DNA from: Hyphomicrobiales bacterium
Lineage (GTDB): Bacteria > Pseudomonadota > Alphaproteobacteria > Rhizobiales > Rhizobiaceae
Direction of reading: 5' to 3'
Assembly: GCA_900466475.1 (NCBI GenBank)
Contig: UBMI01000003.1
Coordinates: 248,001-312,000, forward strand
DNA length: 64,000 nucleotides
Below the pieces are notes generated by a model. It had not been told where the DNA came from. It made no database searches and was given only the letters and a program-made list of their open reading frames with translations. Each line of letters opens with the position of its first letter. The stretch's first letter is position 1. Positions 54,754 to 62,079 of the stretch are shown here, in pieces. A program made the translations under genes and the position numbers.

Positions 54754-55836
54754 ATGGAACACTACGAGATCTATCGCCGAAAGGGCCGATTTGCAGCCTG
54801 GCCGGCCAACTACGGAGCTTGGGCCTGGGACGCGGAAGTGCTTGCAGTGTTTGCCGCAGGATGGAAAGGAACCCAGGGAAGATTGCATGCTCGAGACAAG
54901 AACAGCCCCTTTCCACCGCTGCAGGCCCGCAGCCTCGATGGCGGTCGTACATGGGCGATCGAGCCCTTCAACGCCATCATTCCCGGCGGCGAAAGCTTGT
55001 CGGCTGACGAGCATCTTTCTTCGCGGCTAAAGGCGGGAGTGCATTTCGATGGCGCCGTGTTGGGGCCTCTTCGGACCCCGGTAAATTTTCTCGATCGGGA
55101 AACGATTGTCATGGCCGCCCGCACGGGGCTTGGCGGGAGTGCACTCAGCTGGTTTTACGTCAGCCGTGATCGCGGCAAACGCTGGGATGGCCCCTATGCC
55201 TTCAACGGATTGATGAAGGACGGTCTTGCTGCACGCACCGACATCGTCGCTCTTTCGGAAAAAAAAGCCCTGTTCATGTTGACGCGCGCCAAGGCTGACG
55301 GAACGGAGGGGGAGACCTTTTGTGCGGAGACGTGCGACGGTGCAAGACGCTTCCGCCTGGTCGGAACGCATGTCCAAAACCCCGAAGGCTACGCGATCAT
55401 GCCGGCAAGCGCCAGCCTTCCTGACGGAAGCATCCTGTCAATCCTGCGATGTGGGCACGGCGTCGACAGTCGCGGCTGGCTTGACGCCTATCGATCTTGG
55501 GATGGCGGCTGTACATGGCATCGCTTGGGTACGGTCGTCGACAGCACGGGCAAGGGCGGAAACCCTCCCAGTCTGGCTATGTCGGCGGAGGGGCGCCTGT
55601 TTTTGGTCTATGGTGTCAGAGATCGGCCTTTCGGCCTGCGCCTGAAAACAAGCTCGGATGGCGGCAGGACCTGGTCTTTGGAACACATCATCCGCAACGA
55701 CGGGCGCCTGCCCGATCTTGGCTATGTACGTTCGATCCTGCGCACCGACGGAAGCCTCGTCTGCGTCTACTACTTCAACGAGGGCGACGAGCGTTATATC
55801 GCCGCCTCCATTATCGATACGAGCGAGCTTATATGA
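54754..55836 (+). CDS. Sialidase-fold (BNR/Asp-box) protein
   Basis: A 360-residue protein with at least four Asp-box repeats (SLDGGRTW, SRDRGKRW, SWDGGCTW, SSDGGRTW) spaced like the blades of a six-bladed propeller. There is no signal peptide, so it is probably cytoplasmic. Exo-sialidases also need an arginine triad and a Tyr/Glu pair, which I cannot assign with certainty, so the sugar specificity is open. It is 16 bp downstream of the SemiSWEET gene, and the two could form a glycan use pair. The start may be the ATG at 54754 or GTG at 54748. Confidence 0.8.
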   Translation: MEHYEIYRRKGRFAAWPANYGAWAWDAEVLAVFAAGWKGTQGRLHARDKNSPFPPLQARSLDGGRTWAIEPFNAIIPGGESLSADEHLSSRLKAGVHFDGAVLGPLRTPVNFLDRETIVMAARTGLGGSALSWFYVSRDRGKRWDGPYAFNGLMKDGLAARTDIVALSEKKALFMLTRAKADGTEGETFCAETCDGARRFRLVGTHVQNPEGYAIMPASASLPDGSILSILRCGHGVDSRGWLDAYRSWDGGCTWHRLGTVVDSTGKGGNPPSLAMSAEGRLFLVYGVRDRPFGLRLKTSSDGGRTWSLEHIIRNDGRLPDLGYVRSILRTDGSLVCVYYFNEGDERYIAASIIDTSELI

Positions 55837-55857
55837 GATCCCGGCGCCGCAACAGGC

Positions 55858-56286
55858 TCAGTCAGAACGCGGATCGGGACCTGCCCAGACGATGCCGGAT
55901 CGAGTTCCTGTCGTGGCTTCCACGTGCCACTCGATCTGAAAGCCTATCCGTTCCAACGCAGCCAGAATGTCCGCCCGATGGTCCGCTCCCATGGCACCAA
56001 GGGTCGCATTCAAAGTGGTAAGCCCGCCCTGCCTGTAGATTTCGATATATTGGTCAATGATGATCGGTGCTTCCATTGCCGTCGCCACTCCCTTCGCTGC
56101 AAGAACACCGAAACGACACGCAAGTTCCAGGCCTCGCGTCGTTCTGATGGTCGTGATGCTTCGCACCGAGCAATCGAGGCTTACATCGACGGACGGACGA
56201 GCCAAAGGTCGCGTCCCCAGCGAGCCCGTAACCTCGCTATTTTCCGGAGACAGCACTGCAATGTCTGCCATCGTACAGACGCTCAT
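55858..56286 (-). CDS. Hypothetical protein
   Basis: A possible 142-residue protein read on the minus strand, with VSLDCSVRSITTIRTTRGLEL, AMEAPIIIDQYIEIYRQGG and DILAALERIGFQIEWHV-like alternation. The full frame reaches 56457 and would overlap the plus-strand regulator at 56359; I therefore start at 56286 or 56271. It has only moderate support and no recognised family. It is convergent with the sialidase-fold gene. Confidence 0.4.
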   Translation of the reverse strand: MSVCTMADIAVLSPENSEVTGSLGTRPLARPSVDVSLDCSVRSITTIRTTRGLELACRFGVLAAKGVATAMEAPIIIDQYIEIYRQGGLTTLNATLGAMGADHRADILAALERIGFQIEWHVEATTGTRSGIVWAGPDPRSD

Positions 56287-56302
56287 TCCAAGCCATAGCC
56301 TG

Positions 56303-56327
56303 GGAACTCGAGCGGTCAGAAAACGTT
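56303..56327 (+). promoter_or_regulatory. EcfG-type stress promoter
   Basis: GGAAC (56303-56307), 16-bp spacer, CGTT (56324-56327), a perfect match, 31 bp before the start at 56359. Confidence 0.75.
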
Positions 56328-56358
56328 TGATAGCCGGGTCAAAACAGGGATGGTACCG

Positions 56359-56892
56359 ATGAGCAACAATCGCAACGAATGGATCGCCGAGCGTGCCTAT
56401 TCTCTTTGGGAGGAGGCTGGCAAACCCTTTGGCCAGGATGAGATCCATTGGCGCCAAGCCGTACTTGAGCGCGACCTCCTGGAAAAAACGCAGGCGTCCG
56501 CCGACGGCAGGGAGGTGATAGAGCGTCCGAGGCTGGCGCTATCGCAAAACGAGCCGCGCAGCGTCCTCGTTGTCGAGGACGAGCATCAGCTTCGCTACAA
56601 TATTGTCGACTTTCTCGATCAAGCCGGCTTCCGGACCCTGGAGGCTGCCAATGCCGATGAGGCGCTTGTCCTTCTGAAGAACAACGTCATAGACACGCTC
56701 TATACGGATATCGACATGCCTGGAAGCATGGATGGCCTTGGGCTCGTTGCCAAGGTGCGCATATCCTGGCCGTCGACGCGGGTAATCGTGACGTCAGGGC
56801 TGGTAAAGCTCTCGCATAAGGATGTCGCCGCCGGCGTCACCTTTGTCGCGAAGCCGACGGCAGGGTTGGAACTTCTAAAGCTGATGGCCTAG
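56359..56892 (+). CDS. DUF2934-receiver fusion response regulator
   Basis: A 177-residue protein. The N-terminal 45 residues match DUF2934 (EWIAERAYSLWEEAGKPFG then HWRQAVLERDLLE). The C-terminal 120 residues are a receiver: VEDEHQLRYNIVDFL, phosphoacceptor Asp in YTDIDMPGSMDG and Lys in VAKPTAG. DUF2934 normally occurs as a small stand-alone protein of unknown function, so this fusion ties it to phospho-signalling. The start is 56359 (ATG at 56350 also possible). The promoter is of the stress type. Confidence 0.88.
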   Translation: MSNNRNEWIAERAYSLWEEAGKPFGQDEIHWRQAVLERDLLEKTQASADGREVIERPRLALSQNEPRSVLVVEDEHQLRYNIVDFLDQAGFRTLEAANADEALVLLKNNVIDTLYTDIDMPGSMDGLGLVAKVRISWPSTRVIVTSGLVKLSHKDVAAGVTFVAKPTAGLELLKLMA

Positions 56893-57327
56893 CAAAACGG
56901 CGTCAGCCATGACTGCTGCTTGCGAGCATCGAGATCTGTGGTTTCGGTACTCTCAAGATCAACCGGCTCAGCGACAGATGCCGAGCATCCCGTCTTTTCT
57001 TCCGGCAGGTCTCGCTGGTCGGATGATAGGAGGGATATCGGGAAGCACACCGGCAAAAAACCTTCTTCACGCCCCGAGAACCGGGACGCAGGAGCCGCTG
57101 TCGTCAGATCAGGCTGTGGCGCAGTCGGTGCTGAACGCCCGAGCCTGATTGCATGGGCCAAGCATTGTCATCAGCGCGGTTGCAAGGAGCAACCGATTGA
57201 TCCTGGATAACATCAGAACCCGTCCTCGTTCGAACGCAGCGACAGAGCTGAACTTGGTTCCGAGGCGCCGCCTGCGTCTGACTAAACCGTGAGATTGGCT
57301 GCCCCGCATTCGTTTTGGTCTTAAGGC
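56893..57327. other. Intergenic stretch, possible broken small secreted gene
   Basis: About 435 bp. On the minus strand an ATG at 57213 starts a 34-codon frame that looks like a signal peptide (MLSRINRLLLATALMTML). A second frame at 56889-57161 continues with residue composition like a mature secreted protein. A frameshift could join them. No other feature was seen. Confidence 0.35.
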
Positions 57328-57352
57328 GGAACAATGAGCCCAAATCTAGGTT
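57328..57352 (+). promoter_or_regulatory. EcfG-type stress promoter
   Basis: GGAAC (57328-57332), 16-bp spacer, GGTT (57349-57352), 38 bp before the secreted-protein start at 57391. Confidence 0.65.
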
Positions 57353-57390
57353 GACACCTTGCAACCAACGCAAAACCCCTGGAGAATCAC

Positions 57391-57711
57391 ATGCGTACGA
57401 AAATCATTATCGCGTCTCTCTTCGCTCTCGGCCTTGCTGGTCCGGCCTTGGCCCAGTCCAATCCGGCGCCGACAGGAGCCACCATCGACCGCAACACGAA
57501 CGATGCCGGCGGCGGCGCGTCCAGCGACGTCAAAAAGCCCATGTCTACCGATAACACCACGACCGGCAGCACGAGCTCCAATGGTTCAGCCAACGCAAAC
57601 TGCAACGGCAACGAAGCTGCCAGCAGCACTGGCACCGGCAACCTGCAGACACAGGGCGGCAGCAGCAACGCAACGCCGATGGACGAGGCCTGCGCGGCGC
57701 ACAACAATTAA
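57391..57711 (+). CDS. Secreted Ser/Thr/Asn-rich protein
   Basis: A 106-residue protein with a signal peptide (MRTKIIIASLFALGLAGPALA) and a low-complexity mature part rich in Asn, Ser, Thr and Gly. It contains three cysteines near the end (NCNGNEA; ACAAH). It is likely periplasmic or secreted; the function is unknown. TGGAGAATCAC precedes the ATG. A stress-type promoter stands upstream. Confidence 0.8.
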   Translation: MRTKIIIASLFALGLAGPALAQSNPAPTGATIDRNTNDAGGGASSDVKKPMSTDNTTTGSTSSNGSANANCNGNEAASSTGTGNLQTQGGSSNATPMDEACAAHNN

Positions 57712-58626
57712 CCTGATCCAGCTGGAGGAGCAGCCTGCTCCTTCAGCTGATTTGCCTTCTCTCAAGGCCATCGGCCACGCCCAGGCCTTCAGATCCTCGT
57801 TTCGATGTCATGAAGCTGCCGGTTCGATCAGGGGCACCTCCAGCCGTCACCCCACGTCCTTCATCGTTGATAATAAAGCCGAACGGGTCTCCGATGCTTG
57901 AGTGCAAGGAGGATCCACACCAACGCACGTTACTGCCCGGGCCCGAGCGACAAGCTATACCAGTGCTGGCGAGGCACCGTTCAAAAGGAGCCTCGACGGG
58001 GGCGCAAATACCCTGAAAGACGATCAAGGTCAGTCGGGAGAGCCACAAACCGCCATTGACTTCATACGAGTGGACGATGAAGGGATCACTTCGGTCGGCG
58101 CGAGTTACCCCACCAGCGCTTATCTGCAGCTGCACTTCATTGATCTCGACTTGCGATGCCCCCTGGCCGGGAGGAATGCCAGAGGGCATCTAGGTGGAGG
58201 CGACGCCGGTATCGGACCGGAGGTCGGGAAGGGGGGACCATCGTCTCACGCGAACGCAACCTCGACCAGGATGACATGTTCCCACTAATCGGGATGGTAG
58301 CCAGGACAATTTCGCCGGATTTGCCCCGACAGCAGTGCGAGCCTTACACGACTACTGCCGACGATCAGTTCCCCGCCGCACGCATTCAGGGTTCGCGCTG
58401 CCAATCTCAGACCCGCTCGTCAATACGCCTCACGGCATGCACGCATATCGACAGCAGGATGATGAGGAACCTTGTCGGAAGACGTCATCAAGATTGGACC
58501 TATTTGACGTATCCGGGCAGAGAAGCTGAAACCTCGCCCCAAGGCTATCACAGCGAAGAGGCGACGGCGATCGAATACACGGCGATCGAATACCTGGATG
58601 TCGTGCGGCCTCGGAAGTAGTGTTGC
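57712..58626. other. Gene-poor stretch
   Basis: About 915 bp, the longest gap in the window. Several overlapping frames of 100-150 codons occur on both strands, none with convincing family resemblance or ribosome site. It may hold decayed sequence. No stress-type promoter or clear hairpin was seen. Confidence 0.4.
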
Positions 58627-59010
58627 TCAATGATCGGCAGAGCGAGGTTTAAAAAGCGCAATCGAAATCTGATCCAGTGCGCCCGGTTTGGCAGAGAGGT
58701 AATAACCGCCGTATCGCTCCGGGATATTGATTCCAAGATGGGCAGTTGCGAAGACGAACGGAATCCCAGTCTCCTGGAGCCGCTCGGCGATTGGGAACAC
58801 CAGTTCTCCGTCCAGTCTGATGTCGAGGATGGCGCCATCAGGCGTAGTGCTGTCGATCAGGGCGAGTGCGCTTTCGACTGACGAGGCCGGGCCGATGACG
58901 ATTGCCCCGGCGCTTTCCAAAGCGCGTCGCGTCTCGTCGGCAATGAAATAATCATCCTCGACAATCAGGACGCGCTTGCCGTTCAGAAGGCGATCGATTT
59001 CGGCGCCCAT
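58627..59010 (-). CDS. Single-domain response regulator
   Basis: A 127-residue receiver: VEDDYFIADETRRALE, phosphoacceptor Asp in ILDIRLDGE and Lys in LSAKPG. The DIRLDGE pattern is that of HWE-linked receivers. No output domain. It stands alone at the edge of the gene-poor stretch. Confidence 0.85.
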   Translation of the reverse strand: MGAEIDRLLNGKRVLIVEDDYFIADETRRALESAGAIVIGPASSVESALALIDSTTPDGAILDIRLDGELVFPIAERLQETGIPFVFATAHLGINIPERYGGYYLSAKPGALDQISIALFKPRSADH

Positions 59011-59337
59011 TGGCTTTTAACCTCGTCTCGCTTCAGTGCTCGAATTCTAAAACTCGTACCGAATCCCACCTTCTGTCCTTTACATCGCAGCCACAAGGCC
59101 GATAAGCGCCTAATCCGGAAAAGCGTAAGAAGTTCCTCCCGGGCCTGTGACTGCGATGAGCGCGCGAGCCGCGACAGTCGGCAAAATCCGATCAAGCTCC
59201 TGACATACAGCAAGCGCGGCGCTCCGACAGCCCTGGCGCCCAACAAAACAGTTTTCATCAAGCCGCCATCCAACATTTTGCGACATGCCGATCCACGTTC
59301 GCCCCTCAAAATTATCTCTTTGAACGCTCGAGGAATG
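59011..59337. other. Intergenic stretch without supported gene
   Basis: About 325 bp between two divergent response regulators. A minus-strand frame (58983-59348) overlaps the start of the regulator and is basic and non-protein-like. Nothing else was seen. Confidence 0.4.
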
Positions 59338-59362
59338 GGAACAGTCAATGGCTGTGCAGGTT
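59338..59362 (+). promoter_or_regulatory. EcfG-type stress promoter
   Basis: GGAAC (59338-59342), 16-bp spacer, GGTT (59359-59362). It lies 136 bp before the TTG start at 59498, so the transcript would have a leader of about 130 nt. Confidence 0.55.
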
Positions 59363-59497
59363 ATGGATCCGGTCGCTCGCCGAGTGCCGTGAGAGGGTGC
59401 GCCGCTATAAGCTCGAGCCCCGCTTGGGGAGGTCCATCGCTACGGATGCCGTGACGGGAAATGACGGGACGGGCGGCGTGAAGTCAGGGAGGAAATA

Positions 59498-59857
59498 TTG
59501 CGCGTTCTTATCGTCGAAGACGAGCCGATCATTGCCGCGGACCTTGAACGGATCGTGTTGGAGGAGGGGCACCAGGTCGTTGGGCTCGTTACGACGCTGG
59601 AGCAGGCTCTTGCCCATGCTCCGCGTACGGATGCCGCGCTTGTCGACCTTAGTCTTTCGGACGGACCAAGCGGTGCTGCATTGGCGCGCCGACTGATCGA
59701 CCGTTTCCAGATCAAGGTAATCTTCGTCACTGGCGCGCCAGGGGCCGTCGGCTCTGGCCGCGAAGGGTCGCTCGACGTCATCGTAAAGCCCTTCTCCGAC
59801 AGCGCTGTCCGCCGAAGCCTGGCGAGAGCGTTTGCGCAGCGCTCCGCGATCGAATAG
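59498..59857 (+). CDS. Single-domain response regulator with TTG start
   Basis: A 119-residue receiver: VEDEPIIAADLERIVL, phosphoacceptor Asp in LVDLSLSDG and Lys in IVKPFSD. The start codon is TTG, 5 bases after AGGGAGG, the best ribosome site in this area. There is no output domain. The stress promoter at 59338 precedes it. Confidence 0.85.
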   Translation: MRVLIVEDEPIIAADLERIVLEEGHQVVGLVTTLEQALAHAPRTDAALVDLSLSDGPSGAALARRLIDRFQIKVIFVTGAPGAVGSGREGSLDVIVKPFSDSAVRRSLARAFAQRSAIE

Positions 59858-60390
59858 GCATAGACAAGACCGGTCCCCGCCGAAGAAGCTGAATGTTGAG
59901 AAAGGCAGGATGCGGATCATGTTTGTCCAAGACCGGGCAATGATCTGGACATGCCGGCTAGCCTCGGACATGTCATCTTCGGCCCTGCCAAAAACACGCG
60001 GACGGGCCGCTCTCCCGTCCAAGGCACTCATTGACGTTCAGCCGGCTGATGGTCTGCGATTCTTGAGAAGAGGCGCGCCTACCGAGACATGGGACGCCGT
60101 CATATGGAACCGGCATGCCTGAGATCGTGCTCGAGATGAAAGCCGATATCGGCGACGTCATGTCCGCGGCAAAAGATCGAGGCACGCGGTTATGCCATAG
60201 AGGCGGAAGGGGCGGGAGGAGTTGTAGCTGAAACCTATTTCGCGGCGCCTGAAAAGAAGCGTCGGCTTAAACAGAGGGCGAAGGCGTTCCCCGTGATCTG
60301 GATTCCAGGCACGCTTCGGCACCGTGATCTCACCCGAAATGATCTGGCGGCGGCCGCAACAGCCGCCAGATCTGGAAGATGCGCTATCGC
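59858..60390. other. Intergenic stretch with one open run
   Basis: About 530 bp. In one plus-strand frame the run from about 60180 to 60410 is open and reads like a protein end (EAEGAGGVVAETYF; RLKQRAKAFPVIW), but it has no good start and may be a decayed gene. No stress-type promoter was seen. Confidence 0.35.
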
Positions 60391-60999
60391 TTATACGCGG
60401 TTCGAGCCGTAACGCTGACGCTCCGCATCGATCTGCTCGCGCGTGTAGGGCTGCGCGGTCTCGTCAAAGCGGCTCCAGCCCTGCGCCTGATAGCTGGCTC
60501 GGCGTGCGTTATAGTCGACCGGCCGAGACTGATGAAGGATCGTCCTGGCTTCAGCAAGCCGAGTTTCGTCCACTCTTGCGGTAACGACCGAGCCGCCGCG
60601 GCGGACGCCTTCGGCGTAGAAGTTCGCTTCGTCTTCGGGAACACCTTCTTTGATCATTGCCCCGACCATCCCGCCGACCGCGCCGCCGGCAATTGCGCCT
60701 GCAGCTGCACCAGCGGCGGTTGCCACCAGCCAGCCCGCAGCCACCACTGGTCCAACCCCCGGTATCGCCATCAGGCCCAGGCCTGTAAGTAGACCACCCG
60801 CGCCACCGGCCACGGCACCAACGCCTGCGCCTGTGCCCGCGCCTTCGGCAGCATAGCTTCCCTGTCCCTCCACCTCGGCACCATTGGCCTTATTCGTCAC
60901 AATGCTGATATCATCCGAAGATATGCCAGCATCCTCCAGCGCCCGAACGGCTGCCCTGGCATCGTCGTAGCTGTCATAGAGTCCCGTAATCGTCTGCAT
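60391..60999 (-). CDS. GSP17M-like general stress protein with glycine-zipper region
   Basis: A 202-residue protein. The N-terminus (TITGLYDSYDDARAAVRALEDAGI, DISIVTN) matches the general stress protein 17M-like domain. A long Gly/Ala-rich stretch (AGTGAGVGAVAGGAGG; AGAAAGAIAGGAVGGM) looks like membrane-inserting glycine-zipper helices, and the C-terminus is polar (RREQ-like, YTREQIDAERQRYG). The start at 60999 is 29 bp after the stop of the upstream gene, so the two share the promoter at 61367-61391. Confidence 0.82.
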   Translation of the reverse strand: MQTITGLYDSYDDARAAVRALEDAGISSDDISIVTNKANGAEVEGQGSYAAEGAGTGAGVGAVAGGAGGLLTGLGLMAIPGVGPVVAAGWLVATAAGAAAGAIAGGAVGGMVGAMIKEGVPEDEANFYAEGVRRGGSVVTARVDETRLAEARTILHQSRPVDYNARRASYQAQGWSRFDETAQPYTREQIDAERQRYGSNRV

Positions 61000-61028
61000 G
61001 TTTGTATCCTCGATCTGGTTCTTGAGTG

Positions 61029-61340
61029 TCACTTGGCCATTGTCACGTTGCCCTGGAAGTCCAGAGAGACGCCGGACTCCTTGCCGTCCTTTTTGGCACT
61101 TGCCCGCCATACGCCCTGGTCATCGAGCTTGAGGCCTGAAACATCGGTATAGCCAGCCGCTTCGATCCTGGACTTGGCCTGGTCTTCGGTGAAACTATTC
61201 TTGCCAGCGACGGGCGCGCCAGGATTGTGGTCAGTGTTGACGGCCGGTGTGGTCTGCGACGTCGCCGGGGTTTCGCTCTGGGCGAAAGCGGCGATTGGCG
61301 AAAGCAGCAGGCCAAGCGAAACTAGCGCGATCTTATGCAT
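61029..61340 (-). CDS. Secreted PepSY-like protein
   Basis: A 103-residue protein with a signal peptide (MHKIALVSLGLLLSPIAAFA) and a PepSY-type half domain (FTEDQAKSRIEAAGYTDVSGL then DDQGVWRASAKKDGKESG). Such proteins are periplasmic; the function is unknown. GGAGA before the ATG at 61340 supports the start. It is the first gene of a two-gene operon with the GSP17M-like gene. Confidence 0.85.
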   Translation of the reverse strand: MHKIALVSLGLLLSPIAAFAQSETPATSQTTPAVNTDHNPGAPVAGKNSFTEDQAKSRIEAAGYTDVSGLKLDDQGVWRASAKKDGKESGVSLDFQGNVTMAK

Positions 61341-61366
61341 GATGGTCTCCTCGTTTGCTCAACACA

Positions 61367-61391
61367 AACTTCAAGAAAAGCAAAAGGTTCC
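61367..61391 (-). promoter_or_regulatory. EcfG-type stress promoter
   Basis: Minus strand: GGAAC (61391-61387), 16-bp spacer, AGTT (61370-61367), 27 bp before the PepSY-like start. Confidence 0.6.
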
Positions 61392-61740
61392 AGATCTTAG
61401 GCGATTGATTGCACAGCGCTTTGCGGGGTAGCGCGGCAAAGGCGGAAGCATTGAGCGGGCGGCAGCGAAGGTAAGGGAACGAAGGCCTCCGGAATGATCT
61501 GGGCCACGCTCGTGGCATCGAAAAAAGTGGCGGTTTCCGGTGCCGCTGCCATCGGTCGACCAGACAATCCCTGCTACGGGCAATGGACTTGCCGAGATAT
61601 CGGGTTCGGCAGTGAGACATGCGGGAACGTCATTCGGTTTGAGGCCGCCGATCCTGTCCTCGCACGAGCTAGGCAGCCTTTGGCAGGGCACTCAGACATT
61701 CGGGTGCCGCTCGTTCCTGAGGATCAGCGGGCAACTTCAT
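61392..61740. other. Intergenic stretch without supported gene
   Basis: About 350 bp. Frames open on both strands show no family resemblance. No hairpin stands out. Confidence 0.4.
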
Positions 61741-61878
61741 TCACGCTCTGCGCGACAGGGGTCGGTTCCCGGGCGTGAAAAACAGGAGATAGGTGAGTGC
61801 GACAAGGATCGCGATGATGAAGATGGTGAGCACGAACTTGATCATGCTCCGGCTGGTCTTTACCTCGGTATTGCTCAT
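61741..61878 (-). CDS. Small membrane protein
   Basis: A 45-residue protein: short polar start (MSNTEVKTSRS), one transmembrane helix (FVLTIFIIAILVALTYLLFF) and a short basic tail (RPLSRRA). This is the layout of a common rhizobial short membrane protein. The ATG at 61878 has no strong ribosome site; a longer reading from 61944 would add an unlikely leader. The function is unknown. Confidence 0.55.
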   Translation of the reverse strand: MSNTEVKTSRSMIKFVLTIFIIAILVALTYLLFFTPGNRPLSRRA

Positions 61879-62079
61879 GCCAGCGTAACTATTGATCAAA
61901 CGAAGGTTGCGCCCGCAAGGAAAAACGCCGAGCCCACCCGGCAAAGGCCGAGCTCGCCTCAGTTGTCATCTCGCCCTGCGGCTTGTCGATCCTTACGTAC
62001 GCTTTCGTACATTAGTATTTGCCCATATTTTTAACCCATCGCGGTTACTGCTCTCGTCACTGGGATGCGAGCGACAGCA

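Noticed and set aside
61921..61960. Possible terminator with repeated GCCGAGC
   Set aside because: The two copies are direct repeats rather than inverted, and the only inverted pairing is a 5-bp stem with a large loop.
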